Positions 1 to 8,869 of a stretch of 64,000 bases of DNA are shown here, piece after piece. The stretch spans positions 1,736,598 to 1,800,597 of the forward strand of contig CP134874.1 in the NCBI GenBank assembly GCA_037318855.1. The letters run 5' to 3'. The stretch is from Candidatus Sedimenticola sp. (ex Thyasira tokunagai). GTDB taxonomy: Bacteria > Pseudomonadota > Gammaproteobacteria > Chromatiales > Chromatiaceae. The position numbers and the translations under genes are program-made. The notes beneath the pieces were generated by a model. It had not been told where the DNA came from and made no database searches. It worked only from the letters and a program-made list of their open reading frames with translations. Position 1 is the stretch's first letter. Each line of letters opens with the position of its first letter.

Positions 1-72
1 GCCTGAATCAACTTTAGCTGAATAGAAAATTATTTTCCTGGAATCCTATCCCACACAGCCGTCACCGGTGAT

Positions 73-149
73 GTAGGAGCGCCGCCCTCGGCGCGATGGG
101 ATCTGGCAAGGCGGTGCAACGTTCATCGCCCCGAGGGCGGGGCTCCTAC
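73..149. repeat. REP-like palindrome (GTAGGAGC type)
   Basis: The arms at 73-100 and 124-149 begin and end with GTAGGAGC and GCTCCTAC and pair through a G/C-rich stretch. The same terminal octamers bound the palindrome at 4599-4663. This design is typical of REP elements mobilised by REP-associated tyrosine transposases, and one such gene lies at 45168-46160. Whether that enzyme acts on this copy is inference. Confidence 0.7.
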
Positions 150-187
150 AGGTGATATTAAGGTTACGGAAGCGAATTCTGTTTAAC

Positions 188-343
188 TAGTGCCCGTCCA
201 GAAACACAAAAAGCGGAACGCAGAGAACACAGAGAAGCGCAGAGGGCGCGGAGAAAAGCTTTACTATTCAACAACACTCTGCGCACTCTGCTTCCCTTTG
301 CGATCTCTGCGTCCAAAAAAGTGCTGTTTCTGACCGGATACTA
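188..343. repeat. GCAGAGAACAC-type long palindromic repeat, copy 1
   Basis: The inner left arm at 211-255 (AAGCGGAACGCAGAGAACAC and onward) pairs with an inner right arm at 277-314 ending in CTCTGCGTCC. An outer arm, TAGTGCCCGTCCAGAAACAC at 188-207, pairs imperfectly with 321-343. The right end runs into the stop codon of the ABC transporter gene (341-343). Related elements lie at 37211-37317 and 39954-40050, with a half copy at 49609-49638. The element could act as a transcription end for the gene. Confidence 0.7.
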
Positions 344-2167
344 GCTATGCTCCTGACGACCATAAAGCGAGGCATAGAGTCCCTGGTTTTGAATCAGCTC
401 CTCATGGCTCCCCTGCTCGATAATGCAGCCATCTTCAAACACCAGGGCACGGTCAGCCTGTCTGACAGCACTTAGCCGGTGGGCGATGATTAGTGTCGTG
501 CGCCCTTTGAGAAAAGTTTGCAAGGCGGTGTGCAGTAGCTGCTCCGTAGTGGTATCCAATGCCGAAGTCGCTTCATCCAAAATGACCACTTTGGGGTCAT
601 TCAACACCATGCGGGCAATGGCCAGCCGCTGCCGTTGGCCTCCAGAAAGGCGGATGCCGTTACGACCTACCAGTGTGTCGAGACCCCGGTCGAGTTCACG
701 AATGGTGTCGGCCAGTTGGGCTACCTCCAGTGCATGCCAGAGCTTCTCGTCCTCGAGCTCTTGTCCCAGTGTCAGGTTGATTCGCACCGTATCGTTGAAC
801 AGCGCAGGTTGCTGTAGCACCGTTGCTACATTGTTCCGCACTACGTCCATTCCGATCTCCGATACGGGTATACCATCAAAGAGAATATTGCCTGACTCCG
901 GTGGGTAGAGGCCGAGGATTACCTGTACCAGGGTAGTTTTTCCTCCGCCACTGGCGCCAACCAGAGCCACCTTCTCACCGGCGGCGATCTCCAGTGAAAG
1001 ATTATTCAGTACCCTCGGCCCGTCACCATAGCGAAAGTGGATATGTTCAAGCTTCAGTGCGGTGGTATGTTTTTCCCGAAACGGATCACGTTTGTGTGGG
1101 TAACTGGGCTCCAGGCTGATAGCGAGCAGCTGATTGATGCGTTCCAGGGCGGCTCGGGCGCCGTTGTAGGAGTACTGAATGGTAAGCACCTCCTGTACCG
1201 GCCCCATCATGAACCAGAGGTAGGCGAACACCGCCAGCATCTGCCCTATGGTGAGCCCTGAGTAGAGCACCATCAGCATGCTGACGGCGCGGAAGGTGTC
1301 AAAGCCGAAGAGAAACACGGTAAAGGAGAGACGCTGGGCGGCGTCACTCTTCCAGGTAAAGGCGGCAGAGTGGTGACGTATATGATCGGCCTTGTCGATG
1401 ATGCGGCTGATATAGTGCTGCTCACGGTTGCTGGCGCGGATCTGCTGGATGGCATCGAGGGTCTCGGCCAGGCTCTCCTGAAACAGCTGATAGGCACTGT
1501 TCTCTCGCCGCTTCAGCTCTTTCACTTTGCGGCCGAACACTGTGGTGACCCAGATCACCACCGGGTTGAGAAGCAGGATAAAAAGCGCCAGCTGCCAGTG
1601 CATCCACAGCAGGACGATAGCCGTACCTGTAATGCTCATAACAGCCACCAGGAACTTGCTGGTGGCGACGCCGGTAAAGTTGTCGACTGCATCGATATCG
1701 GTCACCAGATGAGAGGCGACGGTGGCGCTACCGAGAGTTTCGTACTCAGACATGGAGACAGAACGTAACCGTTGCAGCAGGCTACTGCGGATACGGTAGG
1801 TGACATCTTTGGAGATGATGGTGAACTGGCGCATCTGCCAGACCCCCAATATCAGAGATATCAGGCGCATCAGAAGCGTCAGTACCAGGATCACCAAAAT
1901 ATAGAGCAGTGGCTGGTGCCAATCCGCGGGAAAGAGGGAGTCGATCAGCGCGACTGCCGCCCCTGGTTGTTTTAGCAGCACCTCATCCACCAGTAGAGGA
2001 ATCAGCAAGGGAATGGGCACCGCTACCACGGCACCAAGGATGGCGATAATGTTGGCTTTGACCAGCTCCAGTCGATGGCTGAGGATCATATCGATCACCT
2101 CACGCCAGCGGTAGGGTTGGCTGCGCAGAGTTTGGGTCTCCGATGGGGGTGTTAAGGGCTCGGTCAT
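341..2167 (-). CDS. ABC transporter, fused permease/ATPase (MsbA-like exporter)
   Basis: This is a half-transporter of 608 residues with an N-terminal membrane domain (about residues 35-330, several hydrophobic segments) fused to a nucleotide-binding domain. Visible motifs are Walker A GASGGGKTT near 404-412, a Q-loop VLQQP near 451, signature LSGGQRQR at 507, Walker B VVILDEATSALD from 527 and the switch histidine AHRLS near 563. The architecture is that of homodimeric inner-membrane exporters (MsbA, LmrA, BmrA families). The substrate cannot be read from sequence. The gene stands alone, divergent from the M23 peptidase gene, and its stop codon sits in the arm of a palindromic repeat. The ATG at 2167 follows GAGAG. 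Confidence 0.9.
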   Translation of the reverse strand: MTEPLTPPSETQTLRSQPYRWREVIDMILSHRLELVKANIIAILGAVVAVPIPLLIPLLVDEVLLKQPGAAVALIDSLFPADWHQPLLYILVILVLTLLMRLISLILGVWQMRQFTIISKDVTYRIRSSLLQRLRSVSMSEYETLGSATVASHLVTDIDAVDNFTGVATSKFLVAVMSITGTAIVLLWMHWQLALFILLLNPVVIWVTTVFGRKVKELKRRENSAYQLFQESLAETLDAIQQIRASNREQHYISRIIDKADHIRHHSAAFTWKSDAAQRLSFTVFLFGFDTFRAVSMLMVLYSGLTIGQMLAVFAYLWFMMGPVQEVLTIQYSYNGARAALERINQLLAISLEPSYPHKRDPFREKHTTALKLEHIHFRYGDGPRVLNNLSLEIAAGEKVALVGASGGGKTTLVQVILGLYPPESGNILFDGIPVSEIGMDVVRNNVATVLQQPALFNDTVRINLTLGQELEDEKLWHALEVAQLADTIRELDRGLDTLVGRNGIRLSGGQRQRLAIARMVLNDPKVVILDEATSALDTTTEQLLHTALQTFLKGRTTLIIAHRLSAVRQADRALVFEDGCIIEQGSHEELIQNQGLYASLYGRQEHS

Positions 2168-2319
2168 CTCTCAATTATTCTAAAATTTAGTGACTGCATC
2201 CTCAATTGTAACGGATGAGGGAACATTTTTCGGCATAGCTTGCCCTTGCTGTGTGTGTGGCAGCGATTAAGGAGTGGTAGGATTAACCCCATCAGACTCA
2301 ACTCAATGGTTTTTCATAA

Positions 2320-3150
2320 ATGATACATCACCAATTTTTTCACCATCTTTCTTTGGTGCTGATCTTTTCGCTGCTGCTGTCGTCACCGGTTGCGGCGGCC
2401 GTCACCCTTGAGGGTAAACAGATTCAGGGCGGGTTGTTGGTGGGGCAAACCGATCCTGGCGCTCTGGTGAAATTGGATGAAGAGAGTGTTCGGGTGTCAC
2501 CTGATGGCGTGTTCCTGTTGGGGTTTGGCAGGGATCACCGAAAGGAGAGCCGTCTGCAGATTACTTATGCCGATGGTGGACAGGAGCAGCAATTGTTGAC
2601 GGTGGGGCGGCGGGAGTACCAGATTCAGCGAATTGACGGCCTGCCCAAACGCAAGGTGACGCCGCAGAAGCTGGATCTTAAACGTATCCGCAAAGAGACA
2701 GCGATGACCAAGAGCGCCCGTCGGCTTGATGATGCCAGAACAGATTTTCTTGGTGGCTGGATCTGGCCGGTCACCGGTCGTATTTCCGGTGTTTATGGTA
2801 GTCAGCGCATACTTAACGGTGAAGCGCGCAGACCCCACTTCGGTGTGGATATCGCCATGCCTGTCGGCACCCCGGTGAAGGCACCCGCTGACGGCGTGGT
2901 TACAATGGCCCATCCCGATATGTTCTTCTCCGGTGGTACCCTGATAGTTGATCACGGTCACAACCTCTCCTCTTCTTTTCTACACCTGAGTCGTATACTG
3001 GTGGAAAAAGGTGAGCGGATTCGACAGGGGGATATCATTGCCGAGGTGGGGGCAACGGGGCGTGTTACCGGAGCCCATCTCGACTGGCGCATGAACTACC
3101 ACAAACACCGGTTGGATCCACAGTTGCTGGTTCCACCCATGCCCAAGTAA
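2320..3150 (+). CDS. M23 family (LytM-type) peptidase, exported
   Basis: The product has 276 residues. An N-terminal signal peptide (about residues 5-27, ending near VAAA) is followed by a linker domain and a C-terminal M23 metallopeptidase domain from about 140. The zinc motif HFGVD gives H173 and D177. The FLHLS strand and the GAHLDW strand (H253-D255) complete the site. The canonical last motif is HxH; here the second His is Asp, so either Asp serves as ligand or activity is altered. Family members cleave peptide cross-bridges of peptidoglycan in the periplasm. The gene is followed by a tolC-type gene and divergent from an ABC exporter, but no operon is evident. Confidence 0.88.
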   Translation: MIHHQFFHHLSLVLIFSLLLSSPVAAAVTLEGKQIQGGLLVGQTDPGALVKLDEESVRVSPDGVFLLGFGRDHRKESRLQITYADGGQEQQLLTVGRREYQIQRIDGLPKRKVTPQKLDLKRIRKETAMTKSARRLDDARTDFLGGWIWPVTGRISGVYGSQRILNGEARRPHFGVDIAMPVGTPVKAPADGVVTMAHPDMFFSGGTLIVDHGHNLSSSFLHLSRILVEKGERIRQGDIIAEVGATGRVTGAHLDWRMNYHKHRLDPQLLVPPMPK

Positions 3151-3188
3151 GCAACCTCTGTAATTTATGAAATGTTGTCGATAGGGGC

Positions 3189-3194
3189 TATAAT
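3189..3194 (+). promoter_or_regulatory. Possible -10 box upstream of the TolC-family gene
   Basis: A perfect TATAAT hexamer lies 66 bp before the TolC-family start. The best -35 (TTTATG at about 3164-3169) would give a long 19-bp spacer, so the call is tentative. Confidence 0.3.
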
Positions 3195-3259
3195 CGCATT
3201 TTGAAATCCCATTTGTCCCTAGGGCAGCGGGATCAACTCACTGGAATCGAGTCACTTTG

Positions 3260-4567
3260 ATGAAAAAAACGCTAATCCCGCTCTTTATCTCATCCATGTT
3301 GGTCGGGGCGCCCGCCCTGGGTGAGGATCTTGTCAAGATCTACCAGCTGGCGGAGATGAATGATGCACAGCTGCGTGCGGCTCAAGCTGTCAGAGACTCT
3401 GCATTCGAGGCCAAGCCCCAGGCACAGGCAAAGCTATTGCCGAATCTCTCACTGACCACTGCAGCCAATAGGGTTTTTTCAAACGTCAATGCTTCATCAT
3501 CCGGTGCAAGCTCCACCTCTTACAACAAAGCAAGCCTTACTCTGAGTCTATCCCACCCAATCTATCACCGTGACTATGCGGTGCAGTTGGAGCAGGCAGA
3601 TAAGCAGGTTGCCCAGGCCGAAGTGACCTATGCCGCTGAGAAGCAGGGGCTGATTGTGCGTGTGGCACAGAGCTATTTTGACGTCCTGTCAGCTCAGGAT
3701 GCACTGGAGTTTGCCCAGGCGGAGACGGCGGCCATTGAGCGCCAACTGGATCAGGCAAAACAGCGGTTTGAGGTTGGCTTGATCGCTATTACCTCTGTTC
3801 ATGAGGCTCAGGCTGCTTACGATCAGTCCCGTGCAGACCTGATCCAGGCGGAAAACGTGCTGGATAACGCTTGGGAAGCGTTGCGTGAGATCACCAATCA
3901 ACCGGTGGATGTATTGGCGTCGGTTACAGATGAGCTGCCTTTGGCACCTCCTAAGCCCGAGAGCATCGACCAGTGGGGCGAGGGTGCCCAACAGCAGAAT
4001 CTGGCTATCCAGGCGGCACGCCTCAGTTCAGAGATTGCCAAACAGAATATTGAGGTGAAACAGGCGGGGGATGCACCGACCGTTGACTTGGTAGGTTCAC
4101 ACGCCTTGGCCTTGAGTGCATCACCCACTGGCACCGACTCCAATACCACCACCATAGGTATCCAGTTGAGTATGCCCCTCTATAACGGTGGCTCCACCGA
4201 CTCTCTAACCCGGCAGGCACGCCTCGACTATCAGGTGGCCCAGGAGAACCTCGACAAGCAGCGTAGATCGGTAAACCGGCAGGTACGTGATGCTTACCGC
4301 GGTGTTGTCGCCAGTATCAGCTCTGTGGAAGCGCTGCAGGCAAGCACTGTTTCGGCTGAGAGTGCGCTGGAGGCCACCGAAGCTGGTTTTGAAGTCGGCA
4401 CCCGCACCATGGTTGACGTGCTTAATGCACAGCGAGACCTGTTCCGTGCCCGCAGCAACTACTCGAAGGTTCGTTACAGCTATATCGTCAGTGGACTGCA
4501 GTTGAAACAGGCTGCCGGGACACTTTCGGCAGATGATATCCAGCAGTTGAATAACGCATTGAAATAA
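3260..4567 (+). CDS. tolC: TolC family outer-membrane efflux protein
   Basis: The product has 435 residues. A signal peptide (KKTLIPLFISSMLVGAPALG) is followed by two homologous outer-membrane efflux repeats. Long alpha-helical stretches rich in Ala, Gln and Glu hold typical fragments such as QSYFDVLSAQDALEFAQAE, with TMVDVLNAQRDLFRARSNY in the second repeat. TolC trimers form the outer-membrane channel and periplasmic tunnel for type I secretion and RND or ABC efflux. A TTG precedes the ATG directly; the ATG at 3260 is preferred. The gene is not in an operon with membrane-fusion genes here, as is usual for stand-alone tolC, though a possible partner exporter lies 1.1 kb away. Confidence 0.92.
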   Translation: MKKTLIPLFISSMLVGAPALGEDLVKIYQLAEMNDAQLRAAQAVRDSAFEAKPQAQAKLLPNLSLTTAANRVFSNVNASSSGASSTSYNKASLTLSLSHPIYHRDYAVQLEQADKQVAQAEVTYAAEKQGLIVRVAQSYFDVLSAQDALEFAQAETAAIERQLDQAKQRFEVGLIAITSVHEAQAAYDQSRADLIQAENVLDNAWEALREITNQPVDVLASVTDELPLAPPKPESIDQWGEGAQQQNLAIQAARLSSEIAKQNIEVKQAGDAPTVDLVGSHALALSASPTGTDSNTTTIGIQLSMPLYNGGSTDSLTRQARLDYQVAQENLDKQRRSVNRQVRDAYRGVVASISSVEALQASTVSAESALEATEAGFEVGTRTMVDVLNAQRDLFRARSNYSKVRYSYIVSGLQLKQAAGTLSADDIQQLNNALK

Positions 4568-4598
4568 ATGCTACTGCACAATGATCTGAATTTCGGGC

Positions 4599-4663
4599 GT
4601 AGGAGCGAACTTGTTCGCGAAGAACATGCCCGGTTGCCTGATCGCGAATAAATTCGCTCCTAC
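4599..4663. repeat. REP-like palindrome (GTAGGAGC type), copy 2
   Basis: The arms GTAGGAGCGAACTTGTTCGC and the complementary GCGAATAAATTCGCTCCTAC flank a loop of about 25 bases. It lies 31 bp past the tolC stop and is followed by CACTTTTTT, so its transcript could form a terminator hairpin for tolC. Confidence 0.75.
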
Positions 4664-4795
4664 AGTTGCACTTTTTTCTATGAAGATAGTGCTTCAGGAC
4701 TATTGCGCATAGCCACTTAACGAAAGTACCTCTTGCTTGCCTCTCCATGGAGCGGCAAGAGCTAACAGATAAACCACAACCTAATTCGAGCAAAG

Positions 4796-5896
4796 ATGTC
4801 TGGAAATACCATTGGAAAACTGTTTACCGTCACCTCTTTCGGCGAGAGTCACGGCCCTGCGATCGGTTGTATCGTAGACGGCTGCCCTCCGGGATTGGAG
4901 TTGACCGAGGCTGATCTACAAGCAGATCTTGATCGCCGTAAACCAGGTACCTCACGCCACACAACACAGCGAAGGGAGGCGGATGAGGTACAGATTCTCT
5001 CCGGCGTCTTCGAGGGCAAGACTACCGGCACTCCCATTGGTCTGATAATCCACAACACCGATCAACGCTCCAAGGATTACTCGGAAATCATGGATCGTTT
5101 TCGCCCTGGCCACGCCGATTACACCTATATCCGTAAGTATGGTGTCAGGGATTACCGTGGGGGGGGGCGCTCATCCGCACGGGAAACCGCCATGCGTGTG
5201 GCGGCGGGGGGTATTGCCAAGCGTTATCTGCAGCAGCGCCACGGCATAGAGATACGCGGTTATCTCTCTCAACTCGGCCCAATCAAGGTAGAGAAACTTG
5301 AGTGGAGCGAGGTGGAAAAGAACGCCTTCTTCTCACCCGATCCCGATAAAGTGCCGGAGATGGAGGCGTATATGGATCGCCTGCGCAAGGAGGGAGACTC
5401 CGTCGGTGCCAAAATTAATGTCGTCGCATCCGGTGTGCCGGCAGGTCTTGGTGAGCCGATTTTTGATCGCCTTGATGCAGATATTGCTTACGCACTGATG
5501 AGCATCAATGCCGCCAAAGGGGTGGAGGTTGGTGCCGGATTTGACTGCGTTGCCCAGCGGGGAACCCAGCATCGGGATGAGATCACTCCAGAGGGTTTTC
5601 TAAGTAATCACGCCGGGGGTGTACTGGGAGGGATCTCCAGTGGCCAGGATATTCTGGCCAGTGTCGCTTTCAAACCCACCTCCAGCATCCTCACACCGGG
5701 GCGCAGTATCAATATGGACGGTAAGCCGGTGGAGGTGGTTACCAAGGGGCGTCATGATCCCTGTGTAGGCATACGTGCCACTCCTATTGTCGAGGCGATG
5801 CTGGCTATCGTGTTGATGGATCAGCTGCTGCGACATCGTGGGCAGAATCTGGATGTAATCAACAATGGGCCGCAGATACCTGCTGCGGCAGATTGA
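4796..5896 (+). CDS. aroC: Chorismate synthase
   Basis: The product of 366 residues has the usual length and the near-invariant N-terminal signature [19 protein letters not shown], followed by the RRKPG loop, RPGHADYTY and [12 protein letters not shown] segments. It converts 5-enolpyruvylshikimate-3-phosphate to chorismate with reduced FMN, the last step of the shikimate pathway, in the cytoplasm. It is the first gene of a tight cluster with an MFS transporter (22 bp gap) and lpxD (6 bp gap after that), all on the plus strand and probably co-transcribed. Confidence 0.97.
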   Translation: MSGNTIGKLFTVTSFGESHGPAIGCIVDGCPPGLELTEADLQADLDRRKPGTSRHTTQRREADEVQILSGVFEGKTTGTPIGLIIHNTDQRSKDYSEIMDRFRPGHADYTYIRKYGVRDYRGGGRSSARETAMRVAAGGIAKRYLQQRHGIEIRGYLSQLGPIKVEKLEWSEVEKNAFFSPDPDKVPEMEAYMDRLRKEGDSVGAKINVVASGVPAGLGEPIFDRLDADIAYALMSINAAKGVEVGAGFDCVAQRGTQHRDEITPEGFLSNHAGGVLGGISSGQDILASVAFKPTSSILTPGRSINMDGKPVEVVTKGRHDPCVGIRATPIVEAMLAIVLMDQLLRHRGQNLDVINNGPQIPAAAD

Positions 5897-5918
5897 TCTA
5901 CTGCCGGTGTAGTCACTG

Positions 5919-7064
5919 ATGCCTTACTGGCGCCTGTCAGGCTTCTACTTCTTCTACTTTGCTGCACTCGGGGGGCTGATCCCCTACTGGGGGCTCTATC
6001 TCAAGAGTCTCGGCTTTGATGCTATCGCTATTGGCGAGTTGATGGCCATACCAATGGCTACCAAGTTTGTCGCCCCCTACGTATGGGGCTGGCTCGGTGA
6101 CCACCTGGGCCGGCGAATGGTCATTGTCAGGCTGGGTTCTCTCTTGACCAGTCTGATCTTTATTGCAGTGTTCTGGCTCCAGGGTTTCTGGGAGCTGGGG
6201 CTGGCGATGGTGCTTTTCAGCTTTTTCTGGAATGCGGTACTGCCCCAGTTTGAGGCGGTGGTACTCGACTACCTGGGTGAGGGGGTGTCACGTTATGCCC
6301 GTATCCGTCTCTGGGGCTCTATCGGTTTTATCTTTACTGTAATCGCTCTTGGTGTGGCCGTCGATCTACAGGGGCCGCTGGTGATTCTACCCGCCCTGTT
6401 TGGTCTGTATGCGGCAATCTGGCTCTCCAGCCTGTTGATCATAGATCCCGATGTTCAGCCCCATCCACCAGAACAGGTCTCGATTCTTGAAGTCTTGAAG
6501 AGACCTGCGGTGATCGCCTTTTTTGTAGTCTGCTTTCTGCTTCAGGCAGGCCATGGGCCTTACTACGGTTTTTACTCCATCCACATGGAGGATATCGGCT
6601 ACAGCAAGACAGTGATAGGCCTGCTTTGGGCGCTGGGTGTAGTAGCAGAGGTGATCATCTTTCTCTTTATGCACCGCCTGCTGCAGGGCCATGGGGCGCG
6701 TAAGGTGCTGCTGGTCAGTCTTCTTCTGACGATAGTACGTTGGCTGCTGATAGGTCACTTTGCTCACTCACTGGAGATACTCTTTTTGGCGCAGCTGCTT
6801 CATGCGGCCAGTTTCGGCTCTTTTCACGCCGCGGCAATCCATCTTGTTCACCACTACTTCACCGGCAAACACCAGGGAAGGGGGCAGGCTCTCTACAGCA
6901 GCCTCAGTTTTGGATTTGGCGGTGCCCTTGGTACCCTGGTGAGCGGCTTTCTCTGGGATGATGCCGGTCCGGCTGTCGCATTCACCGTAGCGGCGGTTGC
7001 CACCTTCGCCGCGTTGTTGATCGCTTCTCGCTGGGTGGTTAATGAACTTGAAGTGAAACAGTAG
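5919..7064 (+). CDS. MFS transporter, HcaT/PPP-like subfamily
   Basis: The product is an integral membrane protein of 381 residues with about 12 hydrophobic segments. It opens with YWRLSGFYFFYFAALGGLIP and carries the GDHLGRRMV loop between helices 2 and 3 and LWGSIGFIF. This resembles the family of the phenylpropionate permease HcaT and related MFS_1-like proteins. Real substrates in this subfamily are mostly unknown, so none is assigned. The gene sits between aroC and lpxD; this link could be purely transcriptional. Confidence 0.85.
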   Translation: MPYWRLSGFYFFYFAALGGLIPYWGLYLKSLGFDAIAIGELMAIPMATKFVAPYVWGWLGDHLGRRMVIVRLGSLLTSLIFIAVFWLQGFWELGLAMVLFSFFWNAVLPQFEAVVLDYLGEGVSRYARIRLWGSIGFIFTVIALGVAVDLQGPLVILPALFGLYAAIWLSSLLIIDPDVQPHPPEQVSILEVLKRPAVIAFFVVCFLLQAGHGPYYGFYSIHMEDIGYSKTVIGLLWALGVVAEVIIFLFMHRLLQGHGARKVLLVSLLLTIVRWLLIGHFAHSLEILFLAQLLHAASFGSFHAAAIHLVHHYFTGKHQGRGQALYSSLSFGFGGALGTLVSGFLWDDAGPAVAFTVAAVATFAALLIASRWVVNELEVKQ

Positions 7065-7070
7065 CGTGAA

Positions 7071-8129
7071 ATGATGAATTACAGCCTCGAACAGATAAGC
7101 AGACAGCTTGGTGCCATCCTTGAGGGTGAAGGTGAAAAGTTGATCAGTGGTATTGCTTCCCTCGATTCGGCAACCGATGAGCAGATCACTTTTGCAGAGG
7201 ATGAGCGCTTTCTCGCCCGAATAGAACAGGGTGCGGCTGGTGCTGTGATCGTCGGGGAGGGTTTTCCAGCCATAGCAGGAAAGAATCTGTTGCGGGTGCC
7301 TCAGCCCAGACTCTCGTTTGTCTATGCAGTTGAGATGTTTCTACCCGAACCGGTACCCGGCGGCATAGACACCGGAGCGAAGGTGCATGAGTCGGTCACC
7401 CTGGCCGGCGATATCACCATCGGTGCCTGTGCTGTGGTCTGTGCAGGTGCCTCTATTGGTGCCGGAAGTGTTGTTCAGTCCGGCGCCTATATCGGTCCGG
7501 ATGTTGTCATTGGTGAACGCTGCCGAATCGAAGCCAATGCTACGCTACTCGATGGTGTGGTTATCGGAGATAGGGTGATCATTCACTCCGGTGCGGTCAT
7601 TGGTGGTGAAGGTTTTGGTTTTGTCTGGGTTAAAGATCACCACCATAAAGTTCCACAGGTTGGGCGGGTAGCGATTGAGAATGATGTAGAGGTCGGCTGC
7701 AACAGCTGTGTCGATAGGGCAGCCCTGGGTGTTACTTATATCCGGCGTGGTACAAAAATCGATAACCATGTACATGTTGGCCACAATAGTGATATTGGTG
7801 AGGATGTGATTATCACTGGTCAGGTCGGTATTTCAGGCAGTGTTACCGTGGGCGATAGGGCCATGTTCGGCGGTCAGTCAGGAGTGGTGGATCATGTCAC
7901 TATCGGCGAAGGCGCACTGATCGGCGCATCTACACTGGTGACGCACGACGTGGCAGCGGGTGAATCAGTATGGGGCTTTACCGGTAAGACGATGTCGAAA
8001 GCCAAACACGAATTGGCGGCTATGGGGCGTCTGCCTGAACTGCTGAGACGATTCAGGCAGCAGGAGCGGAAGCTGGTGGCACTCAAATCCAGAATTGATG
8101 AGTTGGAAGGGGGTACAAAGACTCCCTAG
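7071..8129 (+). CDS. lpxD: UDP-3-O-(3-hydroxyacyl)glucosamine N-acyltransferase
   Basis: The product of 352 residues has an N-terminal uridine-binding domain (about 1-100), then a left-handed beta-helix of hexapeptide repeats (about 105-310) and a short C-terminal helix. H238 in HVGHN matches the catalytic His of E. coli LpxD. It adds the N-linked hydroxyacyl chain in lipid A synthesis. The usual genomic setting is bamA-skp-lpxD-fabZ-lpxA; here the gene instead follows aroC and an MFS gene, so it may be a second, paralogous lpxD. Two adjacent ATG codons (7071, 7074) are possible starts. Confidence 0.93.
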   Translation: MMNYSLEQISRQLGAILEGEGEKLISGIASLDSATDEQITFAEDERFLARIEQGAAGAVIVGEGFPAIAGKNLLRVPQPRLSFVYAVEMFLPEPVPGGIDTGAKVHESVTLAGDITIGACAVVCAGASIGAGSVVQSGAYIGPDVVIGERCRIEANATLLDGVVIGDRVIIHSGAVIGGEGFGFVWVKDHHHKVPQVGRVAIENDVEVGCNSCVDRAALGVTYIRRGTKIDNHVHVGHNSDIGEDVIITGQVGISGSVTVGDRAMFGGQSGVVDHVTIGEGALIGASTLVTHDVAAGESVWGFTGKTMSKAKHELAAMGRLPELLRRFRQQERKLVALKSRIDELEGGTKTP

Positions 8130-8139
8130 GCTCTATTAT

Positions 8140-8376
8140 CCTAGAATCCTCAGTTAATCGCTCTATTCTACGGGCAATGCATTGATTTTAATTGCATAGA
8201 CTGCGATTGCCTATGTCACCCCCCGGGTGAATTACGCTACAGGGCGGATAGCACACTTGCGGTGGCGCATTACGGCGTTACAACCCCTTGGAATAGGATA
8301 ACTATTCCACGTCGTTGTGCCTTGTACTGCACCAGCGCAAGTGCACTCTCCACCCTGTCCAACTGAGGATTCTAGG
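8140..8376. mobile_element. MITE-like element, copy A (237 bp)
   Basis: A perfect 16-bp terminal inverted repeat, CCTAGAATCCTCAGTT at 8140-8155 and its complement at 8361-8376, bounds the element. It is flanked by a 5-bp direct repeat ATTAT (8135-8139 and 8377-8381), the expected target duplication. No open frame of note lies inside. A second copy of exactly the same length lies at 49262-49498. It inserted between lpxD and the stop codon of the facing Asp-Gly repeat gene. The mobilising transposase is not visible in this window. Confidence 0.88.
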
Positions 8377-8377
8377 A

Positions 8378-8869
8378 TTATTCATCACCCCATGTGCCGA
8401 GTAGTTGCTGCTCTTCGTCTGCAGAAATGGGGTCGAGGCTACCAAAGGTGAAATTGTCACCATCATCGTTGTTACCACCACCATCACTGTTGTCGCCGCC
8501 ATCACCGCCATCATCGCCGCCGTCATCACCGTTATCGCCGTCGTCGCCATCATCGCCGTCATCGCCGTCGTCACCGTCATCGCCGTCGTCACCATCATCG
8601 CCGTCGTCACCGTCATCGCCGTCGTCACCGTCATCGCCGTCATCGCCGTCGCCGCCGTCATCACCATCACCACCGTCACCGCCATTGTCACCATAAGCAG
8701 TGTTGATCGCCAATGTGAAGTTTGAAGTGTCAATCTTGTATGGGAAAAAAAGTCCGACAATCAGGATCGCTACGCTTAACAGATGTAGGAGTTTGAATGA
8801 GGGGGCCGATCTTTCATTTTCAGGTGTTGAGCTGTGGTGATGTTTGCTGAAAATGTATCGTGTTAGCAC
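8378..8869 (-). CDS. Membrane-anchored Gly-Asp repeat protein, unknown function
   Basis: The product has 163 residues. The N-terminal 27 residues look cytoplasmic. One hydrophobic segment (about 28-46, LLHLLSVAILIVGLFFPY) follows, then about 80 residues of almost pure Gly-Asp-Asp triplets (about 60-138) and a short C-terminal tail ending GTWGDE. The repeat is extremely acidic and would bind divalent cations if exported; that is inference. No known family is recognised beyond low complexity. The DNA is a run of 9-bp units, prone to slippage. The stop codon lies inside the target duplication of the MITE, so the reading frame predates the insertion. It is divergent from the ECF sigma operon. Confidence 0.6.
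   Translation of the reverse strand: MLTRYIFSKHHHSSTPENERSAPSFKLLHLLSVAILIVGLFFPYKIDTSNFTLAINTAYGDNGGDGGDGDDGGDGDDGDDGDDGDDGDDGDDGDDGDDGDDGDDGDDGDDGDNGDDGGDDGGDGGDNSDGGGNNDDGDNFTFGSLDPISADEEQQLLGTWGDE
8494..8690. repeat. Nine-base tandem repeat coding for Gly-Asp-Asp
   Basis: Units such as GCCGTCATC, GCCGTCGTC and ACCGTCATC are repeated in tandem on the plus strand. They encode the repeat domain of the minus-strand protein; copy number could vary between strains. Confidence 0.8.

Noticed and set aside
8394..8725. Long plus-strand frames across the Gly-Asp repeat gene (Ser-Pro-rich and Val-Ile-Ala-rich)
   Set aside because: They are shadows of the 9-bp repeat. The minus-strand frame has a proper membrane segment, non-repeat ends and a stop outside the repeat.
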